In this document: one piece after another, positions 52,055-64,000 of the stretch
How the letters are laid out: every line of letters starts with the position of its first letter
Position numbering within the stretch: the stretch's first letter is position 1
DNA from: Antedon bifida
Lineage: Eukaryota; Echinodermata; Crinoidea; Comatulida; Antedonidae
Length of the DNA stretch: 64,000 nucleotides
Reading direction: 5' to 3'
NCBI GenBank assembly: GCA_963402885.1
Contig: OY727096.1
Location: 31,291,820 to 31,355,819 of the forward strand
Translations under genes and position numbers: made by a program
Notes under the pieces: generated by a model
What the model was told of the DNA's origin: nothing
Databases searched by the model: none
Seen by the model: the letters and a program-made list of their open reading frames with translations, nothing else

Positions 52055-53109
52055 AACCCACCTGTGTTCTATAGCTATTTGTGTAATCAGTATTATATTT
52101 ATATAATAACTTTATTTTAAACAAATTGTACAGTAAATCAAATAATGATTGGATCAATTTTATTAATAACTCATTTTGAATAACCAATCAATTATTCATT
52201 TAATAAAAGAAAAATTGTAAATGAATAAAAAAAATATTTTTCATTAAAAGAAACTTAAATGTCAATAACAATTATCAAAAAGAAATTGATTATCATTTAA
52301 TTAATAATTTTATAGAAATGATTGATTTCTTAATTATAATAAATTGATCATTCAATTCAATGGTTCTCAATATAATCGATTTATTTCTTTATTTAATAAT
52401 CAATTGATCATTCTATGGGTTCTCAATAGAATCAATTGATTTCTCAATCTGCAAATTAATTTTTAAAAATATGTTTATGAAAATAGTTTCATCTAGTCAA
52501 AAGAATGCATGCATGTATTTACAGTATAGAAATATGTGTACTAGTAGTAATAATAGTAAAAAATACCCAATGCTTTTTGCCTTGGAAACATGAATTATAA
52601 TTTATTTGTAGAAAAAATAACCTGATAATTAACTTGATAAATAAGGGCATTAAAATGATATACGCATAATAATATCAATAGAATTGCTATATTTTTAATA
52701 TATTTTGTATAGAATAACTTATTACATTATAACCTTGAATGTATAGATCTTAATTTCTTGTAGTGTTAATTATTGTAATTAAAAAGTGATATATCAAGGA
52801 ATTGGGAGATAAAGTGCCAAAAATAAGATTCTGATCTGATCTGATCTGATGTAGATCAGGCCAAACTCACCATGCTATTAATATCACAGTTAAACTGGGC
52901 CGCCATACAACGTGGTTTTGCAAAGAGATAATTGATACTGATGATACTATATGTACTATAATGCTCTTTGTGAACTAAAGGTTTTTAATCTAGGCCAACC
53001 GATAGATTTTTCATTTTTTTACTGCTTGTAAAATCTGTTTTTATAATTTTTTTTGTCCTGAAGAGCGAAATTAAAGGGCTCGACAGTATTTGGCAACTGT
53101 ATTCTTACT

Positions 53110-53147
53110 CATGGAGGAAATATATAGATCTATATATTTCCTCCATG
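53110..53147. repeat. 38-bp perfect palindrome
   Basis: A spacer-free inverted repeat centred on AGATCT. The half-site is CATGGAGGAAATATATAGA. It is the second long perfect palindrome in the window, unrelated in sequence to the one at 46181. Confidence 0.9.
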
Positions 53148-55670
53148 GCTTACTACACTAGTATTGATAGTAAGATCGTAAGGTGTTGAAACTGTAAGTT
53201 TCAATGTACTTACTAATAATAATGAGGCTTGATTTAGGTGAGGATAGTAGGCAATTATTCTTTAATGCACAACTCTAACCATTCGGTGCAAATAGTCCCC
53301 ACTTAAAAAAAAAAGGAAGCAAAACATACTGTACATCTCTCGCCCTGATCTCTGCTTGCCTTTCTCCTCCCTCTCGCATTGCTTTTGCTCTGAACCTACA
53401 TTCATTAACTTTTAATTAAGCCTATTACGTCATTAGTTTGAGTGGTATAGAACTTCATCTTCCAGCACGACTCTCATCCGTCTCTTTCTATCAGTGTCAT
53501 TAAAGATGAAGTATTTAGAAAAGAGTGATAGTGTATTATCTCAGATTTGTAAATATAAAAAAACTGTATATTAGTATTAATAAATAAACATGGGTATTGG
53601 TTATGTTTTGTATATAAGTTTACCGTGTAAATATTTGAAGGCGTAAATGTACAATGTTGGGCTATTTCTGTTGCCAAAAATATACTGCATGTTTGTCTCG
53701 GGCGTTTGTGGATATTATTCCGTAGGCCTATATTCCATAATTATGTATGCTGACCGCCAGCGATTTATCTTTTCGTACATAAGTTGGGGACCCCTCATGA
53801 AACTTCACAAAATAAACATGAATATTCATTAGTCATACACATAAGGTGCGACATAAGAATTCAGCTAAATACGAATTCGCTAATGCTTTCCGTCGAGTGG
53901 ATTACACTTTTCATGTCGATGTATGAGGTTCGAATCCCAAGAGCAACTTCTTTTTACTTGTTAATGAGACAGGGGTTATTTAGAGGGTTAGGTTTAGTTA
54001 TATTTAGCAATAGTTCAGCTATCTTTCACATAAGAGGTTCCCAATTATGTACGAGAAAAAAATCGCTGACCGTCAATACAGAATATTATCAACGAGGACC
54101 CAAAACATGAAATCGAATTTCTTCGAAGATTTGCGACTTGAAAATAAGTGAAACTAATATTAAAACATTCATAAAGATTTGGCATCAGATGAAATGGCGC
54201 ATTTTAGGTAATAAGGTCGAATTTACGCCTCTACTCCTTTTAAATGATTGTTTTCAACTTTAAAATAGGCCTAAAGTTAGGCCTGAGTTAAAACAAATAT
54301 TCGGTTCCTTCATATTAATAAAATAATGCCATTTCTTAGCAAGATTCTTAACTTAATATCATTTCCAACCACTTCTTTCCTGAAATCCTAATTAATGCCT
54401 GCTCATTATTTTTAAATTTAGAACCATAGATTTGTGTTTATTAAAGTAAATTTACTAAAAAGGACCAAATGCTAATTGTTATTTTAATTAAATGTGTATA
54501 GACTATTAGTTATACAAACCTTAGATCTTTGTTTATATTCCAATATTTATACCATTATGTCCTCTTTATTATTAGGCCCTATTATTATTTTTTTAAATCG
54601 TATTAGGCCTAAAGAAAATTTTAGTAGCAATACATATGCGTACAAGTTTTTGTAAAGACAATATTTAAGTGGCGGGTGATAAAAACTTAATTGGTTTAAA
54701 CATGGAGAAATAATTATTCTCACTTGTATGAACCATACATTGTATCATTTTGTAGGTTAGAGAGAATAAAAAAAATAATTGCATTCATTAAGTATTTGTT
54801 TGTTTTATTGTGTGCTAACCAGTCAAAATAATTTTTAATTTATGCTATATGTATCATTGATTGAGGATCACAATGACTTGTAAAGCCTCATGGATATGTG
54901 ACCGAGTCCAGTAGAGAACTAAATAGGCCTATTCGAACCTTCGAAATGTAGGCTACCTCCCTTGTTTCGGAGCTGGTCTATGACTATTCAGATAGCAAAT
55001 GCCTTATTGATTCTAGTTATTACACTGCCATGTTTTGAAGGTACAGTATAACCAAAAATGTTTTTAAAAAATCGCGAACGACACTTTGTGAAGTATAAAC
55101 AGATGTAATAAAGTTATTAACGATTTTTAAATTGTGTCATGACTAAAATTAAAAAATAATAAAACCAATGAAACGTTGCTAGTTGAATTATGGGTTCATG
55201 ATTTTCATTTGAATATGTAGGCCTAGTAGGTCATAATAAAATTAAATGTTTCAAAAGAAACTGGTCAGACAAAATAGGTTTGATAGTCTGGGTATTATAC
55301 GAGTAAATGCGAAACAATTGTGGACAAAACTGTGTAACCTGGAATATTAATTATTATAGTGGAGAAAAAGAAACGTTTCACAAATTGTATATGCAAGTAG
55401 GTTCCAAAGTAGGCCTACATTTATCCAAGGGTAGAAAAATAATCCATTCTATGGGGAAAGAAAAAAGATACAAGGAACATCACTACACTTTAATAAGTCA
55501 AATCAAAATGGAGGAACATATGTCTTTTGTCAATGATTACAGTAGGGCCTATATCTATTGGATCCATCCTATCTATTTTTTAATTATTTATACAAATGCC
55601 GGTACATTTGTAAATTTATCTTAACGTCTTGTTGTCTATGTTTTACAAAAGTCGACCGTATATATATATA

Positions 55671-55839
55671 AATCCAAAGGCAAATTACTGAAAAAAATGA
55701 CAATGCTGTGGGTATCAGTGGCTGGATCTCAATGGAGATACAAATAAAAAAGCGAAAAGCTAAATCAAAACGATAAAGTAAACAGCCAGAAAAGTTAGCA
55801 GAGCTTTCGGGCAACACTAGCCCTTCATCAGTGCAAGTG
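55671..55839 (-). mobile_element. Repeat P copy 1, with hammerhead-ribozyme-like core
   Basis: About 170 bp, shared with 56325-56480 and 57684-57854. On the minus strand it reads CTGATGA (55825-55831), a GGGC/GCCC stem, GAAA (55805-55808), then AGC-UCU-GCU, which can form the short stem III of type I hammerheads followed by UA. Penelope-like retroelements are known to carry such motifs. Stem I does not pair convincingly by eye, so activity is doubtful. Confidence 0.6.
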
Positions 55840-56324
55840 AGGGAATTTGAATAAAGTCATAGCATATGAGTTGGCAAGTGCTGCCTGGGTGGACAGGAAT
55901 AAAAGAAATATTTTTTAATTTAATTTATTTCGGAACTTCACTTTAACAGTGGCACACTTCACATTTTGAAGGTGCGTCCAACAAAAAATATATAAGAAGA
56001 AAGCACAAAATAGACAGAAAAACATAGGTAATCTTACTTAAACTACATACGGTAACATGTAATAAAACCCATTCATTCCCCTCCCTCCCCTTCTCCAAAA
56101 ATAACAAGTACAACATATAATTAAATACAGTACAGATTACTCTTAATCTACAAAACCAAACCAAACAAAATATAACAATAGAAACAGCGTGTTGAATAGT
56201 GGGTGGAGACTGAATAAGAGTAGAAAACAAAGAAGGTAGCTTGGTAGAGATATAAACAATTTTGGACTGGAACTAAAAAAAAGCTAAAATGGTGGTTAAT
56301 ATTGAAACTTATATAGGCTATATA

Positions 56325-56480
56325 AATCCAAAGGCAAATTACTGAAAAAATGACAATGCTGTGGGTATCAGTGGCTGGATCTCAATGGAGATACAAATAA
56401 AAAAGCGAAAAGCTAAATCAAAACGATAAAGTAAACAGCCAGAAAAGTTAGCAGAGCTTTCGGGCAACACTAGCCCTTCA
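56325..56480 (-). mobile_element. Repeat P copy 2, ending about 120 bases before the CCDC93 start codon
   Basis: Nearly identical to copy 1 but broken within the CTGATGA core: after CCCTTCAT the sequence becomes unrelated (GTGGGCCCTTCG). Copies 1 and 2 are direct repeats 654 bp apart, so the block between them may be part of the same element. Confidence 0.7.
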
Positions 56481-56601
56481 TGTGGGCCCTTCGTCGTCAA
56501 TATTAGTGGGGTGACGCGTTTATCCACTGCGTTGATGTTTTGTGTCAGTACGACGCCAGATCGCAGACTTGCTCTGACCCCTGATTATCATCCACAACAA
56601 C

Positions 56602-59600
56602 ATGTCTTCCTCAGGAAGTATTTTCCATCGGAAAGCGAGTGCCAAATTTGGTGTAGTATACGATGCAGAGGGGAAAGAAGTGGAGGTAAGACCTCAGTTT
56701 GATACATTGATGTTTTATTTATATTATAACATATTTTATTTTAAAAAACATGCACAATTATTGTCAAATTCACATGTGCTAAGTAGACGGGCTCGGCCGC
56801 GAAGTCTGACCTTTTGAGGCTAGCTTCGAAAGGGGGCGTGATCGATGTCTCGTGACCTGTCCAGGCCTACTAAGCCAGCCTAGGCCTACACAGTCTTCGG
56901 TGATTTTGAATGATTAAAAATAACAAAAGGACAAAAAACATAATGTGTAATTGCAAAGTTAAAAACACAAAGTATGAAATATTTAAAAAATAATATATTT
57001 ATTAGCAGCTAGGGATCAAGTGATTTTTGTATGTTTGATTCCCTGGCTGGCAGATGATTCTTCTTTTTAATTTTACTCACCATATTGACACTGTCTTATA
57101 GTGTTACCATAATCTTTACACTGCATAACATAACTACTGGATGACTGACCACAAAATCATTTTCCTTTATTGCAATTTGTATACAAATTAAAGTTTAATA
57201 TTTTATCATACATTTAAAGTCCGTAAAAAAGGTTATGTAACCTTTTTTTTGCTGTACAGCAAAAGAAAATAAACGAATACCAGAAATCCTAATTTATTCG
57301 TGAATTTTAGTAGGTGAATCCATTATATGGCTGTCCTTTATTTTCTTTCTGTTTTCTCCTATCCTATATAAAATTATAAATAAATCACCTTTTTTTTTAT
57401 TTCAGGTAGAAACGAGAGAAGATGAAGAACAGAATGTAAAGTTGCAAGAAACAGTTGGCTTGTTGCTAGCGGCAGGATATTTCAGGGCCAGGATAAAAGG
57501 CCTATCACCATTTGACAAAGTAAGCCTGCAGTCAGACAGAATGCTAAAAAAATCGACTGAAGAATTATCATCATTTCCAATCATACACGTATATTAAATT
57601 AGATGCCGCTTGAGGGTCAATTATGAAGCTTTTATGCATGTAGTATAATAAATAAATCTTAATAGTTATATTAGTTACATACAAATCTATAGGCAAATTA
57701 CTGAAAAAATAGCAATGCTGTGGGTATCAGTGGCTGGATCTCAATGGAGATACAAAAAAAAACAAGCGAAAAGCTAAATCAAAATGATAAAGTAAAACAG
57801 CCAGAAAAGTTAGCAGAGCTTTCGGGCAACACTGGCCCGTTATCAGTGCAAGTGTAATTCATTATTGGTAGTACAGCCCAATTAGTTAATACAATTATAT
57901 CTTTATCCAGATTATTATTTCAGCCTTGCATATTTTACTTTGCAGATTGTAGGAGGAATGACCTGGTGTATAACAACTTGTAATTTTGACATTGATGTTG
58001 ACTTGCTATTTCAAGAGAATTCAACCATTGGACAAAAAATGTACGCTGAAAATTACAATATAATTACCATATAATCTTGTAATTATCATCTAGAGTGTGT
58101 ACTTGCTTATACCATCTAGTATTTAATTAAGAGTACACACATGGCTCATGAAAATTAAAGTAATTATTTGGCATGAGATGAACTATAAAAGTTCATAAAC
58201 AATATAAATATTATTTATTTAATTTTATTTCTTTTAGTGCACTAACTGAAAAGATAGTGGCTGTACTTCCAAGAATGAAGTGTCCGCATCGCTTGGAGCC
58301 TCATCAAATCCAAGGCTTGGATTTTATCCATATTTTCCCTGTTGTGCAAGTAAGTCTTAGCTGTAAGATGGCATTATTGCATTATTTGTGGACTATTGCC
58401 TGAATTTGAATATATTATGTTTAATAGTATACAAATAATGAATGTTTATGAATGTAATGGTACAAATAATGCCATGAAGTGAATGATGAAAGGATATATA
58501 TCAATGAGGCAATGCCAAGTTGATATTTAACCTTTCATCATTCACCAAATGCCATTATTTGTACCATTACACGAATATAAAACATTCATTATTTGTTTTA
58601 TATAACATCTAAATAGATTCCTGTCATTTGAATCAAATAAAAGGTAGCCCTAGCCAAGAGGCCTACATTTCATTCACATTATTGATTAAAACAGTAAAAT
58701 TTGGTTTTTAATATTTATTAAACGATATATTTATATGGATTTTATAAATACACCTACCTACCTAGTGTTAATTATGTCAACAAATGACCAAACAATCCTA
58801 GGCCTAGCAAAAATGTTTAAAAAGTACTATTAAACGATCGTTTAATAGTGCGTACTATTGCACGCCATGTGATCCACAATTGTCCAATCAAATGACAGGA
58901 ATTTATTTAGGTTATTAGGTGTTATATAATAATATAGTGTTTAATCATTGAGTATTTTTCTATTCTTTAACCATTCTTTTTTTTCTTATATTTTATAGTG
59001 GCTAGTGAAACGTGCTATTGAAACAAAAGAAGAAATGGGTGATCAAATCCGAGCGTTTTCAGTCTCTCAATTTAACAAGAGCCACCAGACACCAGAGGTA
59101 ATTAATGATATTGATATTTTACAGACAATCACATTTGAGGATTGTTTGCAGTGGACCATGTGGTTATTATAACTGACAATTTCCATGACATGAAAATTAT
59201 GTAAACTTTGACATTATTGACATTTGGAGGTTGTTTTTAATCATTTTGTCCATCTACTTTTCTCTAACCACTCTTCTCTACTTTCCCTTTTCTCTCCTTT
59301 CCCTTTTCTTGCCATCTTGGTTTCTCTCCTCTTTTTCTCTTCTTCCCCGCTTTTCCTATTTCCCTTTTCTCTCTTTTCCCTTTTCTCTCCTTTTCCCTTT
59401 TCTCTCTGTTCCCTTTTCTCTCCTTTTCTCTTCTTCCCCTTTTCTGTTCTTACCTTTTCTCCTTTCCCCCTTTCTCCCTTTTCTCTCCATTTCCTTTTCT
59501 CTCCTTTTCCTATTCTCTTCTTTTCTCATTCTCTCCTTTTCCTTTACTCTACATTCCCTTTTCTCTTCTTTCCCTTGTCTTCTTTCTTCTTCCCCATTTT

Positions 59601-62282
59601 TCTCCTTCCTCTTTTCTCTCCTTTCCCTCTTGTCTACTTTTCTTGACATTCCCTCAACCTGTGTACAGATTGATTGCAGAGATTCCATGTTTTTACTTTT
59701 AGGATTCTGAATTTGCTAAACGAAAAGAAACTGCAATTGAGACTGTATTGGCCATGACTGATGTTTACAAACCACAACGACGTTACCGTCGGTCTGACAT
59801 CAAGAGATTGACGGATGAAGAGCTAAGAGTCCAATCAACATTGTTAGAATATGGAAGGTATTCTTATAACTACCCCATCATAATTATCATATTACGTTTA
59901 AATTACACAGAATTTTCTATCTTGATGTCAATCACATGTCTGCCATTCACTGTAGTATTTAAAATATGAATAAAACACATATAGACACATATATCCAATA
60001 CAGCCTTTATTCATTTCCCCTCAACACATCATCATCCTCTCAAAACAAACTGTAGGCCTACTGTGCATAACGGTAAAAAAACTAGAGTGCGCTATTACAA
60101 CAGTCCCTTTTAAATGAATTGTTTCTTTACTAGTCAATTGTCGCATATTTAGTCACTACATTTTTTAACTATAAAATCACTAATAATATTCTACAGCAAT
60201 ATTTATACAGTAATGCTCAGTCACTTTATCTAGTATTACTCTAGAAAACGATAGTAGTTCAATAACCAAAATCTTCAGACATTGAAATTACAAGATGCAC
60301 TGCAAACTGTACTGGAAATATTGTTGTTATAAAAATTAGCTTTAGACTGAAAGAGATAATATATAAGATATAATAATCTTTCATCGTATTCAAAGGCGCT
60401 ATGGTGTAGGACGTAGTGTGAAAACAGAGAACGAGAAAGAAAAAGAAATAAAACAGAAAGCAAAGGCTGCAGGATTAACGAAGCAACGCTCTGATACGAT
60501 GGATAGCGAAGAGGAAAGAGCTGCCGATGAAAAACGTATCAAAGCACTCATGAGTGAGATGTCATCAATGGACGGTGATGAGGTACTCTACTCTAATTTA
60601 TTTCATTTTTGGTCTAATAATACTGTATATACCATTATATTTGCGGTTGTTTTCGTGATTTGGAACCTTGCCGCGACAATTTTGACAATTACGTAGAAAA
60701 CTGATTAAAAGGAGAAAATCCTGAAAAATGATTGCATGCGCTTAAACATCATCTCCAGTCAGAAATACCGCCATGATTGTCATGTCAGTTTCGAAGGTTT
60801 GTGTTAGAAAAAAAAAATTTATGGGTATAGAAACATTAATTTACTAGTATTAGAAAACCTACTGCTGTAAATGTGGGTGACAAAAAGCCTACATAGACCT
60901 TGCTCTCCTAGGCTTAAGCCTACCTGTACAGTAGGTAGGTATTGTAGACGTTTAAACTACTGTATACAGCTTCTCGTCTAGGCCTAGACTTGCTATGAAA
61001 ACGGCATCCTATTTGACCTTTGTAATACAAAACTAAAATGGTGTCCGCAAAAATGTAAACGCGAAAAAGTCAAGTAAGTAGTAAGTCGCGAAAAATTCTG
61101 TATGCGGAAATAATGACATACAGTAGTGATTGTTTGTCTCTCGTACAATCAACCCTAAAAGTCCAAAATGTCAATTTAAGACAAATAGTACATGTGATAT
61201 TTACTCTTTGTAAAATCTACAGTGTCTAGTCTAATCTACAGTACCAACTAAACAACTTTAAACTACATGAATTAAACTGTGTTTATACCTTTCAGGGGCG
61301 CTTAACAGCAGCAATGGTTGGATCCATTGTAGGTCTTCAATCAGAGCAGATACAGAAGATTGTCAGCGAGTATGCAGATAAGGTTTGTACCAATTGCAAT
61401 CAAAAGAAGAATAATCAAGAAAGAAATGCCATTCCACTTATGTGTGGTGTTCATGTATTGGGTATATTTGAAGAGGCTTGGACACTTTCAATTGTATTAT
61501 GTTATCTAAGCATGTCTATATTTTAACACACCTGAGTGTTTCCACTATTTAGTTCTACTACGAAAAAGTGGTATATATATTGTCTCATGCAATATGTTTG
61601 TGATCTGAAGAATAATGCAAATCTTAGTGTTCCCATTTAAAAAAATTTTTGATGATATTGTTCACAATACTGGTGTATTGAAATCAGTAATAATTTTGTT
61701 ATTTATTTAATTTTTAAAAAGGGACTACGAAGGATGTGTCTAACATTTTTACTTTTTTTACAAAAACCATTGCCTTGTTCAATATAAATTGAACAGTCAA
61801 AGTTTAGCACTTCAGCAAAATTTGCAGTTCGATTTCTTTCCAGTTTTTGTAAAGCGAAATATTGAGCGTTTCTGCAAACATTGGATTTGTGTGAACAATT
61901 TTTATAAGTGGAAAACATGAGTATAAGCCTGTTGCATTTGCTTCTTCTATTTAAATCAGCCTTTTTGGTATTCACCTTTCTGTTGTGTCTGCCTCTTGCT
62001 TAATTATAGTATACATAATACATAATTGTTACAATTACGTATATTTATTTTCCCCAAATGTTCTGCAGCATGTATATACTTATGCTTATCAAATCATTTT
62101 CCAGACACACATACAAGTGAATAGTACGGAGCTATGGCTCTACTTGAGTATTTTTTGTTTTGCAGCAATCTGAACTTGTGACCGAAGAACGTCCTCAAAA
62201 GATGAGCGGTACACAACAGCACAAACGCATGATGGCATCGCTTGAGAAGCAGATCGCTAATCAGGAAAAGAAGTTGGAGGAG
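56602..62282 (+). CDS. CCDC93: Coiled-coil domain-containing protein 93 (5' part; continues past the right edge)
   Basis: Subunit of the CCC complex (COMMD proteins, CCDC22, CCDC93), which works with retriever and WASH to recycle endosomal membrane proteins. Nine coding exons are seen: 56602-56685, 57406-57519, 57946-58040, 58238-58349, 58999-59097, 59703-59857, 60396-60582, 61296-61382 and 62166-62282. They join in phase to 350 residues of a protein near 630 in vertebrates. Residues 29-175 match the conserved N-terminal region, including [42 protein letters not shown] and [20 protein letters not shown]; this region folds as a calponin-homology-like domain. From about residue 230 the sequence is charged and helical (start of the coiled coils), with [18 protein letters not shown] and a final heptad-like segment ending KKLEE. 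The first 28 residues are poorly conserved, so the start rests on the first in-frame Met of exon 1. Confidence 0.95.
57684..57854 (-). mobile_element. Repeat P copy 3 (CCDC93 intron 2)
   Basis: More diverged copy. The core reads CTGATAA with GGGCC/GCCC and GAAA retained, so it is further from a working hammerhead than copy 1. Confidence 0.65.
58433..58593. mobile_element. Fold-back element in CCDC93 intron 4
   Basis: Left arm (AATAATGAATGTTTATGAATG, then GTAATGGTACAAATAATG, then GTGAATGATGAAAGG) and right arm are reverse complements over roughly 60 bases, with a short loop. Confidence 0.75.
58608..58918. mobile_element. MITE family D with a central 24-bp palindrome
   Basis: Ends TAGATTCCTGTCATTTGA and TCAAATGACAGGAATTTA are inverted about 310 bp apart. 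Inside is a 24-bp perfect palindrome (58826-58849, half-site ACTATTAAACGA). A partial relative lies at about 39717 in cyclase intron 8. Confidence 0.65.
59240..59645 (+). repeat. 400-base polypyrimidine tract in CCDC93 intron 5
   Basis: Almost pure C/T on the plus strand, built from TTTCCCTTTTCTCTCC-like units. Long open frames on both strands here (for example 59224-59646 and 59356-59688) are products of the repeat, not genes. The tract ends about 55 bases before the acceptor of exon 6 (59703). Confidence 0.9.
60583..61295 (+). other. CCDC93 intron 7, nothing seen
   Basis: No repeat or gene recognised; rich in AGGCCTA-type words near 60910-60985. Confidence 0.5.
61383..62165 (+). other. CCDC93 intron 8, nothing seen
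   Basis: AT-rich intron; short open frames on both strands have no recognisable similarity. Confidence 0.5.
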
Positions 62283-64000
62283 GTATGTTGTAAAACATAA
62301 ATTGATGATTTGCACACTAGATCATTAAGTGGGTTTTAGACAACTCATATGGTTGGTTTTATTTCATCTGATTTTGTGAAAAAATCAACAAGATTTTTCT
62401 GAAACTATGATATATAAAAAAATTATTTAGAAAAGTGGTAAGCAGCGAAATTAACATTTTTAACAAATTTTGGTCGCCTCTCATTTTCATTTTTATCTTT
62501 GGAAACGCGCTCCTGCGAAGTGTCTTCCTTTGTATTGTCTTTGAAATGTCTCTAGGAATTGGAAACCTGACATGTTAGTAGTTCAGCTACCGATAGTGTG
62601 AGAGATAAAATGATGTTGCTTGAAGATTGCATGCAAGAACTTGCCATTGTTAACTTACGGATATTTGAAGATGTGCGACCCCTTTCAACAACATGTCAAC
62701 ATGCTTTGCGCATGCTCTAGCGAGAGCGCGGCGACTTACTATTTGTTGGTGGAAGACCAGAGATAATAACAATAATCTCCTGATATTTAATGTCATTTCC
62801 CGCTCCAAATACAATATTTTTTATATTTTATGCCTTTGGTACACCATGGAAATATCCTTCGTTACTATAATAGATGCCAATATCTTTCAATTTTTTAACA
62901 GCGCCCTGATTAGTTTGAACTAATTGTCAAATATTATAGGGCCCTCTAATAGTTTGGACATGCTTTCAAAAGTCCTCCCGATATTTCATTTTTCCCAGTT
63001 GGGAGGTCTGTGTAAGTCACCATAATATTTTTTTTTCATTGTTCCATGTGTCAATTTATTTATGTTTTGAACCAAATAAATCCAAATAACATAAATGGAT
63101 GTCAAGGCGAACGATTTATCAAGCAAGTTCAAAGTACAAATTTATATTTTAGTATTATTACACATTTTGTAAGCCACCTTCCCTTGGAGAACGCACTATG
63201 ACCTCTGCAAGTAATCCCAAGGTACACTGAGTGCGATACAGTTGTTTGGCTTACTACAAGCATTATAGTTTTATTTAATTCATTGTATACCTCACAGAAA
63301 AGTCAAAAAATCATTTCATATATATATATATATATTTGATTTTATTTTCTACTTTAATTAAGATAACATTTAATTTCTTGACAATTTATCATATCCAATG
63401 GCAATAAAGTTCTGACCCTTTATCATTTAAAACCCTAGTGCCTGAAAAGCAAAAAACAAAAACAAACAAACAAAAAATCCCCAAAAAAGAGTTAGATTAG
63501 CTTCATAGTGTATAAAAATTGTTATTTGAATTTAAATCATAAATAAATTCAGTTAAGCTTATACATGAAAAATAGCTTCAAGCTTAAGTTGTCATGATGA
63601 TGCACTAGGGTAAACATGCGTCATTATGGTATGCATGCTATACATGTTTGTTGCAAAATGAATACAAAAACAGGAACATTTGTTATTAACATTTTCTAAG
63701 AAGCTGTTCATTTCCATCATGTGGTAGAGTAAATGACGCTGAACACTTTTAGCTACAGTAGTTCAGTAGAAGTTATCAATAAATTTTAACATTCACACTA
63801 ATTTAATATGGCTAATCATTTAAGACTTTACTAAATTAACTTAATAGAAAACGTGACTGGTCACATTGACTCTAAACCATATGTATGAAAAGTATTGGTG
63901 ATCTAGTCTTATAAGTAAGTTTTAGTAGATCATTTTTCATTCATTCAACGTTTACAAAGTTTAAGTGCACTATCTCATCACTGAATGATTGGAACATCAT
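62283..64000 (+). other. CCDC93 intron 9, cut by the window edge
   Basis: Contains a family B-like terminal piece at 62975-63009 (TCCTCCCGATATTTC... GTTGGGAGGTCT) and an (AT)n run at about 63318-63336. No further CCDC93 exon is recognised before 64000, so the remaining 280 or so residues must lie downstream. Confidence 0.5.

Larger units (their letters stand above)
52055..56601. other. Intergenic region between cyclase and CCDC93
   Basis: Contains an A/T-rich stretch with AATCAATTGATCATT dyads (52190-52460), four GATCT steps at about 52833-52852, a 38-bp palindrome (53110-53147), a weak tRNA-like motif with B-box GGTTCGAATCCC (53870-53945) and two copies of repeat P. The 105-codon frame at 55307-55624 has no similarity. 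The CCDC93 promoter should lie in the last 120-150 bases. Confidence 0.5.

Noticed and set aside
55307..55624. A 105-codon open frame before CCDC93
   Set aside because: AT-rich, no recognisable motif, no splice or promoter context, and next to repeats.
59224..59710. Three overlapping long open frames (110-159 codons) on both strands
   Set aside because: They are translations of the C/T repeat (Phe/Ser/Leu-rich one way, Lys/Arg/Glu-rich the other) and lie inside a CCDC93 intron.

Overview
The window is nuclear DNA of an animal. It is AT-rich, its genes are split by many introns, and about 85-90% of it is non-coding. Five protein-coding genes can be rebuilt exon by exon with in-phase GT-AG junctions (one GC-AG). 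In order they are: the 3' part of mitochondrial citrate synthase (CS, +); the mitochondrial co-chaperonin HSP10 (HSPE1, -); the chaperonin HSP60 (HSPD1, +), head-to-head with HSPE1; a complete 18-coding-exon membrane adenylate cyclase of the ADCY5/6 class (+); and the 5' part of CCDC93 (+), which runs off the right edge. The proteins are plainly metazoan. The AT-rich background, many short inverted-repeat elements, tRNA-derived SINEs and frequent AGGCCTA words suggest a marine invertebrate deuterostome, perhaps an echinoderm. That placement is an impression, not a proof.

Layout: 0.2-3.2 kb, CS exons for the last 330 residues, including a broken tandem copy of one exon. 3.2-5.4 kb, 3' flanks with two TA-flanked inverted-repeat elements. 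5.4-6.5 kb, HSPE1 (100 aa). 6.5-7.6 kb, shared promoter region with an NRF1-like site and a heat-shock-element-like site. 7.6-12.7 kb, HSPD1 (581 aa). 12.7-15.8 kb, intergenic. 15.85-51.26 kb, adenylate cyclase (1172 aa), whose first intron spans 12.5 kb. 51.3-52.05 kb, its probable 3' UTR, almost filled by a CAGT-type minisatellite. 52-56.6 kb, intergenic with a 38-bp perfect palindrome and two copies of a repeat with a hammerhead-ribozyme-like core. 56.6-64 kb, the first nine coding exons of CCDC93.

How the genes relate: CS is the first enzyme of the TCA cycle. HSP60/HSP10 are the matrix folding machine, transcribed divergently from one short region as in many animals. The cyclase makes cAMP downstream of G proteins. 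CCDC93 belongs to the endosomal COMMD/CCDC22/CCDC93 (CCC) complex. Nothing suggests an operon-like joint function beyond the HSPE1/HSPD1 pair.

I found no new enzyme system or defence locus. The unusual content is in the non-coding part: at least five families of small inverted-repeat elements, one starting at the +2 base of a cyclase splice donor and another apparently split by a nested 1.86-kb insertion; SINEs, one beside a splice donor; long perfect palindromes; recent tandem duplications; and the repeat with a hammerhead-like core near the CCDC93 start.
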